Origin: Chloroflexota bacterium
Lineage (GTDB): Bacteria; Chloroflexota; UBA11872
Direction of reading: 5' to 3'
Assembly (NCBI GenBank): GCA_022824865.1
Contig: JAJDZD010000013.1
Span: 79,162-143,161, forward strand
Length of the DNA: 64,000 nucleotides
Below the pieces are notes generated by a model that worked only from the letters and a program-made list of their open reading frames with translations, had not been told where the DNA came from and searched no databases. Within the stretch, counting starts at the first letter, position 1, and the number at the start of each line of letters is the position of its first letter. The position numbers and the translations under genes were made by a program. Below, piece by piece: positions 16,864-25,162 of the stretch.

Positions 16864-17778
16864 ATGCCGCGTGTGGTGAAGGTGTTGGTGGCGGTCCTGG
16901 TGGTGGGCGTGACGGCGATGGGGTGCGGGCCGGAACGCGAGGATGCCGCGCCCGCAACGACGCGCGCGTGGCCGGCCAACTGGCCGGTTCCGCCGTTGCC
17001 GGTGATGTGGCTGGAGCACCCGAGCGGCTCGATCTGGGGCTCGCCCAGCCGCTACTGCTGGCACGTTGAGGACGCAGCCGATCGTGTCTGCGAGGAATTC
17101 GTCATTTGGTCTGGGGTCGATGCCTTTCCGGAGACAAAGGCAGGCAGGCCGATTCCCGTCAGGATCGAGTCGGAGACGAAGCCGGAGAAGGTGTTCGCGC
17201 AGGTGTACACGCGGCACGGGGACCTGAGGGTGGACTCTATGCAACTGGGTCCAAACTATCCCGTGCTCGAACTGGACCTGGATCCCGGGGACTACCACCT
17301 TCGCGTGATCGGGCAATGGCCATACAGCGACGCCAGCGCTCCCCTGGGTCGGCGGTACAACGAGGTCGCGTATGAGTTCGGGCTGCACGTGCCCGGTGCG
17401 GTCAAGCTGATCGGCGGGTGCGACACGACGGATATCGGCGGCGACCTGAGCATCGTGCTGCGCTCGCCGGACGACCGGATGCGCACGGCCAAGGACAGCG
17501 CCAACCGCGCCGGATGCAGATTCAATAAGCCCATCGCCGGGCTCTCGCTGACCCTGGACAACGGCACCCAGCGGTATACGGAAGTCTTCCGTTTCGACCC
17601 GCCGACGCTGAGATTCGGCCTTCCGCTGCCCGAAGACTTTGGCTCCGAGACGAGCGGCGGACCGCTGCCGCCGGGCGTCTACTCACGCCGGATCGTCGCG
17701 ATAAGCGAGGACGGGGACGAGTTGGATGTGACGACGTCTGCCGAGTTTCTGCAGACCATCACGCTGGCCGGAGGCTGA
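16864..17778 (+). CDS. Hypothetical lipoprotein
   Basis: The N-terminus is a lipoprotein signal: basic MPRVVK, hydrophobic VLVAVLVVGV, then the lipobox TAMGC. I place the start at ATG 16864 rather than 16831 for this reason. The mature 280 residues contain several cysteines (a CWHVEDAADRVC pair, and further C near the middle) and beta-rich segments, but I recognise no domain. It is exported and membrane-anchored by prediction. It follows the toxin-antitoxin pair and stands alone. Confidence 0.6.
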   Translation: MPRVVKVLVAVLVVGVTAMGCGPEREDAAPATTRAWPANWPVPPLPVMWLEHPSGSIWGSPSRYCWHVEDAADRVCEEFVIWSGVDAFPETKAGRPIPVRIESETKPEKVFAQVYTRHGDLRVDSMQLGPNYPVLELDLDPGDYHLRVIGQWPYSDASAPLGRRYNEVAYEFGLHVPGAVKLIGGCDTTDIGGDLSIVLRSPDDRMRTAKDSANRAGCRFNKPIAGLSLTLDNGTQRYTEVFRFDPPTLRFGLPLPEDFGSETSGGPLPPGVYSRRIVAISEDGDELDVTTSAEFLQTITLAGG

Positions 17779-17829
17779 CCTGTCCAGACTGAAAGCCGGC
17801 GGTAAACACGTGGGTCGAAGGGGTCCAAG

Positions 17830-18258
17830 ATGCCGATTGTGCGGATAGCGGAGCAGGCGGTGGGGGCGTGGCGGCCGGGGCAGGTGGTGCGGGAGGTTGT
17901 GGGGGAGGCGCAGGGGTCGCGGTCGGTGTCGATGCAGCATTTTGAGGTGGAGCCGGGGGCGGTGACGCCGTTGCATCGGCATGACGTGGATGAGGCGATC
18001 GTGGTGTTGCGGGGGCGGCTGCGGGTGCGGATGGAGGATGCGTGGTGGGACGCGGCGGCGGGGGACGTGTGCGTGTTTCCGGCGGATACGCCACATGGGT
18101 TTGTGGGGGCCGGGGACGGGGTGTCGGAGATCATGGTGGTGTTTCCGATTCCGGCGGCGATTACGGCGGAGCACACGACGTACCTGGAGGGCGGGCCGCC
18201 GGTGACGTGGGATGGCGGGGGAGAAGCTAGCGGCCTGGATCCAGCAGCCGAAGGCTGA
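17830..18258 (+). CDS. Cupin-domain protein
   Basis: A single cupin barrel: motif 1 is TPLHRHDVDEAIVVLRGRLRV (two His and a Glu metal site) and motif 2 AGDVCVFPADTPHGF. Small cupins bind metals and act as isomerases, dioxygenases or sensors; no substrate can be given. A rho-independent terminator follows directly. Confidence 0.8.
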   Translation: MPIVRIAEQAVGAWRPGQVVREVVGEAQGSRSVSMQHFEVEPGAVTPLHRHDVDEAIVVLRGRLRVRMEDAWWDAAAGDVCVFPADTPHGFVGAGDGVSEIMVVFPIPAAITAEHTTYLEGGPPVTWDGGGEASGLDPAAEG

Positions 18259-18262
18259 CGGA

Positions 18263-18298
18263 AGCCTCCACGGAGCGGGAGGCCTTTTTCTCTTTTTT
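18263..18298 (+). terminator. Rho-independent terminator after the cupin gene
   Basis: Stem GCCTCC / GGAGGC (18264-18269 with 18278-18283) with an eight-base loop, followed by CTTTTTCTCTTTTTT. It sits five bases after the cupin stop and separates it from the methyltransferase gene. Confidence 0.85.
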
Positions 18299-18312
18299 GG
18301 GGTTTTCAGGAG

Positions 18313-19056
18313 GTGAGGGGGATTGTGGAGGGGTATCGAGCTTCAACGTATGGGGACCGGATAGCGGGGGTGTATGACCGCTTCTATGAGCCGGTGGATG
18401 TCGAGGTGCGGATGGATGTGCTGGAAGCGCTGGCCGCGGGCGGGCGGGCGCTGGAGCTGGGGATTGGGACGGGGGAGTTTGCGCTGCCGCTGGTGGCTCG
18501 GGGGGTGGAGGTGCATGGGATCGATGTTTCGGAGGCGATGGTGGAACAACTGCGAGCCAAGGAGGGCGGGGCGGGGGTGCCGGTGACGATCGGGGACTTT
18601 GCGGACGTGGAGGTGGAGGGGACGTTTTCGTTGATCTACGTGATCAACAACACGCTGTTCATGCTGACGGAGCAGGAGGAGCAGGTCAGGTGTTTTGCGA
18701 ATGCGGCGGCGCATTTGGATGAGTCGGGGGTCTTGCTGGTGGACGCGTTTGTTCCGGACGTGACGCGGTTCGATCGGGGACAGGAGGTGCGGGCCCGGCT
18801 ACCTGACCTGGAGACGGTACGGCTGGATGTGTCAACGCATGATCCGATGCAGCAGCTGGTGGACTTCCGGCATGTCTTGCTGAGTGAAGACGGGATCCAG
18901 GTGTATCCGGCGCAGCTGCGGTATATCTGGCCGTCGGAGATGGATCTGATGGCACGACTGGCGGGGCTGCGGTTGCGGGAGCGGTGGGGCGATTGGCGGC
19001 GTGGGCGGGTTACGTCGAAGAGCCAGGGGCACGTGTCGCTTTACGAGCGGGCGTAG
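18313..19056 (+). CDS. Class I SAM-dependent methyltransferase
   Basis: Motif I is ALELGIGTGEFALPL, followed by VHGIDVSEAMVEQL (motif II acidic residue) and a SLIYVINNTLFML motif IV region. The length, 247 residues, fits small-molecule methyltransferases of the Methyltransf_25 type; the substrate is unknown. AGGAGG at 18308-18313 overlaps the listed GTG start, so GTG 18325 may be the true start. Confidence 0.82.
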   Translation: MRGIVEGYRASTYGDRIAGVYDRFYEPVDVEVRMDVLEALAAGGRALELGIGTGEFALPLVARGVEVHGIDVSEAMVEQLRAKEGGAGVPVTIGDFADVEVEGTFSLIYVINNTLFMLTEQEEQVRCFANAAAHLDESGVLLVDAFVPDVTRFDRGQEVRARLPDLETVRLDVSTHDPMQQLVDFRHVLLSEDGIQVYPAQLRYIWPSEMDLMARLAGLRLRERWGDWRRGRVTSKSQGHVSLYERA

Positions 19057-19112
19057 CGGAGATAGTGGTCAGGGCCTATCGGCCAAACCGGTCGATCAGT
19101 CGCTGCTGCGGC

Positions 19113-19442
19113 CTAGGCGCTGTGCGTGAGTTGGCCTACGTGGAGCTTGTGGAATCGGACAAGATCTGACGTTGAGTTGACTGACAGTTCGCAGGTTCTC
19201 GATGCCGTGCCATCAGGCTCAGGGTTGATGCCGAAACGATCCAGGAAGTCGCTCAGGCTTCCCGTTTCTTCGAGAAAAGCGATGTGGTCTTCGGCCATTT
19301 CCCGCAGTTCGGTGACCAGCGTGTCGAGCGACGGATCGAAGGTTGACACGCCCAGTTCGTCGCATTTGCCGACCCACACGTCGTCTTCCCGCCAGTAGCG
19401 AAGGGTTACAACCAGCGAGAGGTCGGCATCGTTACCTGTCAT
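19113..19442 (-). CDS. HicB-like antitoxin-family protein, solitary
   Basis: The N-terminal 65 residues have the HicB/DUF1902-like fold pattern: LSLVVTLRYWREDDVWVGKCDELGVST, then LDTLVTELREMAEDHIAFLEE. No HicA partner gene is next to it. The ORF track extends the frame to 19835, but that part overlaps the GPP34 gene on the other strand; ATG 19442 (MTGNDADLS) is the sensible start. The C-terminal 35 residues look unrelated to DNA-binding tails of canonical HicB. Confidence 0.6.
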   Translation of the reverse strand: MTGNDADLSLVVTLRYWREDDVWVGKCDELGVSTFDPSLDTLVTELREMAEDHIAFLEETGSLSDFLDRFGINPEPDGTASRTCELSVNSTSDLVRFHKLHVGQLTHSA

Positions 19443-19590
19443 TGCGGACTCGATTCCACGCCCAAGAGACCGCCCAGTTGCCGTGAAGCCGATTGTACCC
19501 GGCAGGTCCACGCGGTCCACGGACACGGCGTGGGGCGGGCGCGGGTATCCTGACGATAGACCAGAGTTGGCGAGGAAAGGAGCGTGGGCG

Positions 19591-20241
19591 GTGCTGAGAT
19601 TTCCTGAAGAGATCATGCTGCTGCTGCTGGACGATGAGGGCGGCGATTTCGTCCGGGTGCCGGAGTGGTCGGTGCAGTGCGCGCTGGCGGGCGCGGTGCT
19701 GATGGACCTGGCGCTGGAGAACCGGATCGACACGGACCCGAACTGGCTGACGGTGATCGACCCGACGCCGGTGGGCGACGACCTGCTGGACCCGACGCTG
19801 GAACGAATCACGCAGGCGGACGGGGAACGGGACACGAGGTTCTGGATTCAAGACATCGCCCAGCGGGCGGGCCCGATTCGCGAGCGGGTGCTGGAACGGC
19901 TGGTGGACCACGGGATCCTGCACGTGCGGGACGAGAAGTTCCTGTGGGTGTTCCAGGCGCGGCGCTACCCGGCGGTGGACGGCAAGGCCGACCGCGAGGT
20001 GAAGCTGCGGATCATGGAAGTGCTGTTCAGCGACGAGATCCCGGACCCGCGGGATATCGTGATCGTGTGCCTGGCGGAGGCCTGCGGGATTTTCCGCGAG
20101 CTGCTGTCGCGGCGGGAACTGGAGCACGTGACCGGGCGGATCGAGCAGGTGCGCAAGCTGGACCTGATTGGCCGGGAGGTTTCGCAGGCGGTCTGGGACA
20201 TCGAGACGTCCCTGGCCCTAACGATGCACCCCATGATGTAG
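19591..20241 (+). CDS. GPP34 (GOLPH3-like) family protein
   Basis: The protein opens with LRFPEEIMLLLLDDEGG and continues SVQCALAGAVLMDLALENRI, the typical GPP34 pattern also found in many actinobacterial and other bacterial proteins. GOLPH3 proteins are peripheral membrane proteins that bind phosphoinositides in eukaryotes; the bacterial role is not established. AAGGAG at 19577-19582 precedes GTG 19591 by eight bases, which fixes the start. Confidence 0.78.
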   Translation: MLRFPEEIMLLLLDDEGGDFVRVPEWSVQCALAGAVLMDLALENRIDTDPNWLTVIDPTPVGDDLLDPTLERITQADGERDTRFWIQDIAQRAGPIRERVLERLVDHGILHVRDEKFLWVFQARRYPAVDGKADREVKLRIMEVLFSDEIPDPRDIVIVCLAEACGIFRELLSRRELEHVTGRIEQVRKLDLIGREVSQAVWDIETSLALTMHPMM

Positions 20242-20413
20242 TCGCAAGCGACTCCTGCTGGGGATCGAGTTTCAGCCGGGGCGCCGTGCAACGGACCTGA
20301 GATGTCGCAGCGCGCTCCCTTATAGGCGGCAAGCGGCCGCTCGCGGCTTTTGCTATGGATCGAGTTTCAACCGGGGCTGGGGTGCTGGGGACGCGACGAA
20401 GAGTCGGGGCCGC
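20242..20413. repeat. Intergenic repeat region with a direct repeat and palindromes
   Basis: A 20-base direct repeat, GGATCGAGTTTCA(G/A)CCGGGG, occurs at 20262-20281 and 20357-20376. In front of the copies are small palindromes: AGTCGC-AA-GCGACT at 20240-20253 and GCCGC-TC-GCGGC followed by TTTTG near 20335-20352. The latter could act as a terminator for the GPP34 gene. Confidence 0.5.
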
Positions 20414-20995
20414 TTAGCAGTCGGCGCAGAGGTTAAGGGCAGCGCGCACACGGGCGATGACGGCTTCGTTGTCCACCGTGGCAAAGTCGGTCGTGTCGAT
20501 TCGGAAGAGTTCAGTGCCGCAGGTGAGCGGTCCGTAGACCAGGTACTGCTGGCGCCACTCGCGGGCCTGGGCGTCGGTACTCATTCCGGCGTCGTGTCCC
20601 GCGTGCCTTTCAGTTGTGCGGGATCGACGCATGTACCTGTGGAATGCCGTTTCGGGGTCGGCGTGGCAGTGCAGTTCGAGGACCTTGACCTCGAAGCGTT
20701 CTCGCACGCGGTCGAGCCAGCGAATCGAGTACGGACGATGAAACGCGGCCTCGGCGATGACCGATTGGCCAGCGGTGAGGTGAGTCTCGGCAGACAGATA
20801 GAAGACCGCGAAGGAAGCCGCGCCCAGCTTCTTTGACCACTCGCGGTCACCAACGCCCAAGCTGTCGAAGAGCGTCTCCTTGATGGCGTCCCGTTCGATG
20901 ACGGGGACGGGCAGGGCTTCGCCCAGGCGGCGCGCCAATACGGTCTTTCCAGTAGCCGGCGCCCCGGAAATGAGAACCAATACAGGCTTGGCCAT
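20414..20995 (-). CDS. Small P-loop kinase / AAA_33-type ATPase
   Basis: Walker A is GAPATGKT close to the N-terminus (KPVLVLISGAPATGKTVLARRLG). An acidic/Arg-rich lid segment follows (RERFEVKVLELHC ... RRSRTTERH), as in small nucleoside or sugar kinases and zeta-toxin-like kinases. The length is 193 residues. It is cytosolic and of unknown substrate. ATG 20995 (MAKPVL) is preferred over ATG 21007, four codons upstream. Confidence 0.72.
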   Translation of the reverse strand: MAKPVLVLISGAPATGKTVLARRLGEALPVPVIERDAIKETLFDSLGVGDREWSKKLGAASFAVFYLSAETHLTAGQSVIAEAAFHRPYSIRWLDRVRERFEVKVLELHCHADPETAFHRYMRRSRTTERHAGHDAGMSTDAQAREWRQQYLVYGPLTCGTELFRIDTTDFATVDNEAVIARVRAALNLCADC

Positions 20996-21103
20996 GGTGC
21001 CCGGCAACCTACGGCTGGCAAGGCGTCAATCTTGAGCCTAACCGGCGATGTGCTGCGCGCGTCACCCAAGAGGGTCCCGGGCCGCGCGCAGCATGAGCCC
21101 AAA

Positions 21104-22780
21104 CTAGGCGGTGGTGACGGCGCCCTGGCTGGCGGAGGAGACGAGGGCGGCGTATTTGGCCATGGCGCCGGTGGGGTAGCGAGGAGCCGGGGGCTGCCAG
21201 TCGGCCAGGCGCTCCTCGATCTGCTCGTCGGTGAGGTGGACGTCCAGGGTTCGATTGTCCACATCAAAGGTGATGAGGTCGCCGTCCTGGACGGCGGCGA
21301 TGGGGCCGCGGCGGAAGGCTTCGGGGGCGACGTGGCCGATCATGAAGCCGTGGGAGGCGCCGGAGAAGCGACCATCGGTCATCAGGGCGACGGAATCGCC
21401 CAGGCCGGCGCCCTGGATGGCGCCGGTGACGGCCAGCATTTCGCGCATGCCGGGGCCGCCGGCGGGGCCTTCGTTGCGGATGACGATGAAGGAGCCGGGT
21501 TCGATGTCCTGGTCGATGACGGCCTGGAAGCAGGCTTCCTCGCCGTCGAAGACGCGGGCCGGGCCGGTGAAGGTGTCGCGCTCCTGGCCGGAGACCTTGA
21601 TGACGCAGCCGTCCGGGGCCAGGTTGCCGCGCAGGATGAGGATGCCGCCGGTGGGCTTGAGGGGGTTGTCGGCGGGGTAGATGACCTGCTGGCCGGGGGT
21701 TTCCACGGCCGCGTTCGCCACCTCGCCGATGGTGCGGCCGTCGACGTAGCGCTCGTCGCCGTGGAGCAGGCCGAGCTTGTGGAGCTCGCGGGCCACGAGG
21801 GACAAACCGCCGGCCTGGAAGACATCGGTGGCGACGTAGTTCCCCCAGGGCTTGAGGTCGGCCAGGATCGGCACGCGGGCGGCGATTCGGTCGAAGTCCT
21901 CGAGTTCAAGGTCCACGCGGGCCTCGTGGGCGATGGCCATGATGTGCAGGACGGCGTTGGTGGAACCGCCGGTGGCGGCGACGGCCGAGATGGCGTTTTC
22001 GACGGACTCGCGGGTGATGATGTCGCGGGGGCGGACGTCGCGATCCAGCAGGTCCATCACCAGACGGCCGGCTTCGAAGGCGGTGTCGGCCTTGCCGCCG
22101 TCCATGGCTGGCACGACGTTAGCGCCGGGCGGGCTGATGCCCAGAAAGTCAAGCGCGGTGGCCATGGTGTTGGCGGTGAACTGGCCGCCGCAGGCGCCGG
22201 CGCCGGGGCAGGCGGCGTTCTCGATCTCCATCAGTTCGTCGGCGCTGAGCTTGCCGGCGGCGTGGGCGCCGACGCCTTCAAAGACTTCCTGGATGGTGAT
22301 GTCCTGGCCGCGGAACTTGCCGGGGGCGATGCTGCCGCTGTAGAGGGCCAGGCCGGGGATGTTCAGGCGCGCCAGGGCCATGGCGCCGGCGGGGATGGTC
22401 TTGTCGCAGCCGACGATGACGACGAGGGCGTCGAAGGAGTGGCCGATGGCGGCGACTTCGATGGAGTCGGTGATGACCTCGCGGCTGATGAGCGAGGCGC
22501 GCATGCCTTCGGTGCCCATGGAGACGCCGTCGCTAACGGAGATGGTGTTGACCTCCATGGGAGTGCCGCCGGCGGCGCGGATGCCCTCCTTGACGCGCTG
22601 AGCCATGCGCCGGTGGTTGAAGTTGCAGGGCATGGTTTCGATCCACTGGTGCGCCACGCCGACGATAGGCCGGGCCAGGTCTTCATCGGAAAACCCGATG
22701 GACTTGAGCTGGGAACGGGCCGGCGCGCGGGCCGGGCCGTCGGTCATGGCGGCGCTGTTGCGCTTGCGTGGATCGGACAT
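21104..22780 (-). CDS. ilvD: Dihydroxy-acid dehydratase
   Basis: IlvD removes water from 2,3-dihydroxy acids in valine, leucine and isoleucine synthesis using an Fe-S cluster. The sequence has CNFNHRRMAQRVKEG, the VIVGCDKTIPAGAMAL cluster motif, PGAGACGGQFTANTM, and MTDGRFSGASHGFMIGH near the end. Its 558 residues are normal for the family. AAGGA lies seven bases before the ATG. No other branched-chain biosynthesis gene is adjacent. Related sugar-acid dehydratases share this fold, but the close match to IlvD motifs favours the amino-acid role. Confidence 0.92.
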   Translation of the reverse strand: MSDPRKRNSAAMTDGPARAPARSQLKSIGFSDEDLARPIVGVAHQWIETMPCNFNHRRMAQRVKEGIRAAGGTPMEVNTISVSDGVSMGTEGMRASLISREVITDSIEVAAIGHSFDALVVIVGCDKTIPAGAMALARLNIPGLALYSGSIAPGKFRGQDITIQEVFEGVGAHAAGKLSADELMEIENAACPGAGACGGQFTANTMATALDFLGISPPGANVVPAMDGGKADTAFEAGRLVMDLLDRDVRPRDIITRESVENAISAVAATGGSTNAVLHIMAIAHEARVDLELEDFDRIAARVPILADLKPWGNYVATDVFQAGGLSLVARELHKLGLLHGDERYVDGRTIGEVANAAVETPGQQVIYPADNPLKPTGGILILRGNLAPDGCVIKVSGQERDTFTGPARVFDGEEACFQAVIDQDIEPGSFIVIRNEGPAGGPGMREMLAVTGAIQGAGLGDSVALMTDGRFSGASHGFMIGHVAPEAFRRGPIAAVQDGDLITFDVDNRTLDVHLTDEQIEERLADWQPPAPRYPTGAMAKYAALVSSASQGAVTTA

Positions 22781-22960
22781 GGAGGAGTCCTTGGGGTGTG
22801 GAGACAGTGGCCGTGTCGGGCTACATGGTGGGGGCGGAGGCGCGGGGATTCAAGGGATTAGCCGCGGTTGGTGGCTAGCGGTGAGCGGTTAGATGCCAGG
22901 GTTCGTCGCGGCGCTGCCCCAGGAGGCTCTTGTCTAGCCCAAGGTTGGTTGCGCGGAAGA

Positions 22961-22996
22961 CCCTCACCCCGACCCTCTCCCACGGGGAGAGGGGGA
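22961..22996. repeat. Extragenic hairpin (CCCTCACCCCGACCCTCTCC type)
   Basis: CCCTCTCC and GGGGAGAGGG pair around a short loop, preceded by CCCTCACCCCGA. Related hairpins occur at 60307-60370 and 61115-61158. This type of extragenic sequence is common in high-GC environmental genomes. Confidence 0.55.
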
Positions 22997-23052
22997 AAGA
23001 GCAGCCGCAATTCCTATGGCGAGGGGCCCTTTTTGCATCGGTCTTCGTGGGT

Positions 23053-23367
23053 TCAGTCCTGGTGGAAGAGTTCCTCCAGCATCTGGAGCGGGACGAGGCC
23101 GGAGGCGGTGTCGACGTCGAGGATGTCCGCGTGCTCGGCCTGCCAGCGGGCCTGGACGTCGGACTTGTCGAGGTAGGCGGAGGCGGCTTCCCAGTCCTCG
23201 CATTCCAGGAGGCCGATGGCGTGGTTCATGAAGAGGACGATGGTGAAGTTGCGGATGCCGGCTTTGGTGTTTTCGTCCTGCAATTCCTGCCAGACGGCGG
23301 CGTGGGTGCGGCGGTAGTCGTCGACCCGGTCGGGCTTGATGGGCAGAGCGAAGGCGATACGTTGCAT
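23053..23367 (-). CDS. rhaM: L-rhamnose mutarotase
   Basis: Starting at ATG 23367 the protein has 104 residues, the standard RhaM length, and shows RIAFALPIKPDRVDDYRRTHAAVWQEL, then IRNFTIVLF, LLECEDWEAA and VPLQMLEELFHQD. RhaM interconverts alpha and beta L-rhamnose in the cytosol, often as an accessory to rhamnose catabolism. No rhamnose isomerase or kinase is nearby. It is divergent from nudC. Confidence 0.88.
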   Translation of the reverse strand: MQRIAFALPIKPDRVDDYRRTHAAVWQELQDENTKAGIRNFTIVLFMNHAIGLLECEDWEAASAYLDKSDVQARWQAEHADILDVDTASGLVPLQMLEELFHQD

Positions 23368-23396
23368 GATGCGCTCCGGGAGAGACGTATGACGCC

Positions 23397-24323
23397 TTGG
23401 AGCATGCGCGGATTGCCGTGAATCGTCCACACACCTTTGCGGGAAACCCGCTGGATCGAGCGGAATACCAGCGGCGCGACGCGGACTGGCTGGAAGCACG
23501 CGAGCGGGATCCGGCGAGCCGGTTTCTTCCGCTGCGCAACCTGGACGTGCTGCTGGACGGCGAGGATCCGGCGCGGCTGGCGTGGGTGAGCAGCGCTTCG
23601 GCCGTTGGCCTGGAAGGGCCGAGGTTCCTACTGGGACTGCGAGACGGCGTGGCGCATTTCGCGCTGGACGTTAGCGACACCGAAGACGATCTGGCGTCCG
23701 GCAACGAGCGGCGCTTTGTGGATGTGCGGACGGCGGCGACGCTGCTGTCGGCGGAGGATGCGGGGATTACGGCGCAGGCGCGTTCGCAGGTGGACTGGCA
23801 CGCGCGGCACGGCTATTGCAGCGTGTGCGGAGAGCCGACCGAGGCGGTGCGGGGCGGCCAGCAGCGGACGTGCAGGAGTTGCGGGGCGGACCACTTTCCG
23901 CGGACCGACCCGGTGGTGATCGTGGTGGTGACGGACGGGAACCGTTGCCTGCTGGGACAGTCGCACGGGCGGCTGTCGCAGATGCGGATGTTCTCAGCGC
24001 TGGCGGGGTTTATGGACCAGGGGGAATCAATCGAAGAGGCGGTGCGGCGGGAGGTGTTGGAGGAGGCGGGCGTTCGGGTTGGGGAGGTGCGATATCACTC
24101 GTCGCAACCCTGGCCGTTTCCGTCGTCGCTGATGATTGGCTGTCACGCCGACGCGCTGACGACGGACTTGCGACCGGACAAGGTGGAAATGCTGTCCGTT
24201 CAGTGGTTCGAGCGGGCGACGGTACGGCGGGCGCTGGCCGGCGAGGACGACCAACTGCGGGTGCCGGCTTCCTTTGCCATCGCGCACCACCTGATCAGGG
24301 CCTGGGCGGAAGGTTTCGTCTAG
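23397..24323 (+). CDS. nudC: NAD+ diphosphatase (NADH pyrophosphatase / RNA deNADding enzyme)
   Basis: NudC hydrolyses NAD(H) and removes NAD caps from RNA. The order is an N-terminal domain, a zinc ribbon (YCSVCGE ... CRSCGADHFPRTDP, about 139-165), the Nudix box GFMDQGESIEEAVRREVLEEAG (about 203-224), and the NudC-specific SQPWPFPSSLM. The start is TTG 23397; GTG 23418 (VNRPHTFAG) is a good alternative. The last 213 bases are repeated, about 91% identical by my count and without gaps, at 26871-27083, and a more divergent homologue lies at 28044-28211. Confidence 0.88.
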   Translation: MEHARIAVNRPHTFAGNPLDRAEYQRRDADWLEARERDPASRFLPLRNLDVLLDGEDPARLAWVSSASAVGLEGPRFLLGLRDGVAHFALDVSDTEDDLASGNERRFVDVRTAATLLSAEDAGITAQARSQVDWHARHGYCSVCGEPTEAVRGGQQRTCRSCGADHFPRTDPVVIVVVTDGNRCLLGQSHGRLSQMRMFSALAGFMDQGESIEEAVRREVLEEAGVRVGEVRYHSSQPWPFPSSLMIGCHADALTTDLRPDKVEMLSVQWFERATVRRALAGEDDQLRVPASFAIAHHLIRAWAEGFV

Positions 24324-25162
24324 GACATCGGCGCTAGCGTGGAGCTAACGCTCGGACGCATCAGCCATTCATCCGAAATCCCTGTAAGTGCCCGACGGCC
24401 CCCCAGTCCGTCCGCCTCGTCCTCGCCTCGTTCCCCCCAAACGACTATCTCCGCAGTGGACAGGCCCATCCATCAGTGCTCACATCGGCAGTTTCAAGCC
24501 ACCGATGCTGCAGTGCTTGAGAATCCGCAATCTTCACCGCGCCCGTGCTCGCGCCACACTCTCGCCAAGCGCCCGATTCCCACGAGGCGTGCGGCACGGC
24601 GGGTAGCGGGCAGCAGGAGGCGGCATTCGGCTAGGTGACCTCAGCGACATTCCGGCGCTAGAGCGACGTTCGACCTCCGTTTAGTGAGCGGTTCTGTCAT
24701 TCAAGGGACGTTCGACAACGGTCACGTTGGCATCGACAGTCTCAGTGTCGCGATGGAGTACGAGGCGGTGGTGTCGAGCCATCGCGCCAATACGATGGGC
24801 CTCGGGGGCTGCCTATGGCAGCGCAGGCGAGCCTTGGCCCACGAGATCGCCGACGGGCGTGTCGTGGCGAAAAGCACGCGGGATGGAGCAGTTCGATGAT
24901 TGCCCGAAATCGCGCGGCGATACCGGCGCGGCTTTGGCCGTGGAGGCTCAAGAGCGGAGTTTTGGGTGCAGGGGTATTGGCAGTCGCAGGGCCAAGGCGA
25001 TGTGGCGAGCAGAAGCGGAGGGGCGAGGCGGCGCGACGAGAGAGTTAGGCTACTGGCTGTCGACCCGCCGCGTCATTTCGATCATGAGTTACGCAGGGGG
25101 CGCCCCCCAACGATCGCCGCATCCACTTGATGTCTTGGGGCTGATGGTGCTCCGTCAGTCGG
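24324..25162 (+). other. 839-base region without a recognisable gene
   Basis: The ORFs here are short and have no family signature or consistent codon pattern. The segment lies directly after the first nudC 3' end and before the propeller lipoprotein, so it may be the left part of inserted DNA. Confidence 0.5.

Noticed and set aside
19443-19835. N-terminal extension of the HicB-like ORF
   Set aside because: It overlaps the GPP34 gene on the other strand and is Ser-rich without homology.
20262-20376. Possible CRISPR from repeated 20-mers
   Set aside because: Only two copies, irregular palindromic filling, and no cas genes in the window.
21032-22861. 609-residue + strand ORF
   Set aside because: It is the antisense shadow of ilvD; the translation is Gly/Ala/Asp low-complexity sequence.
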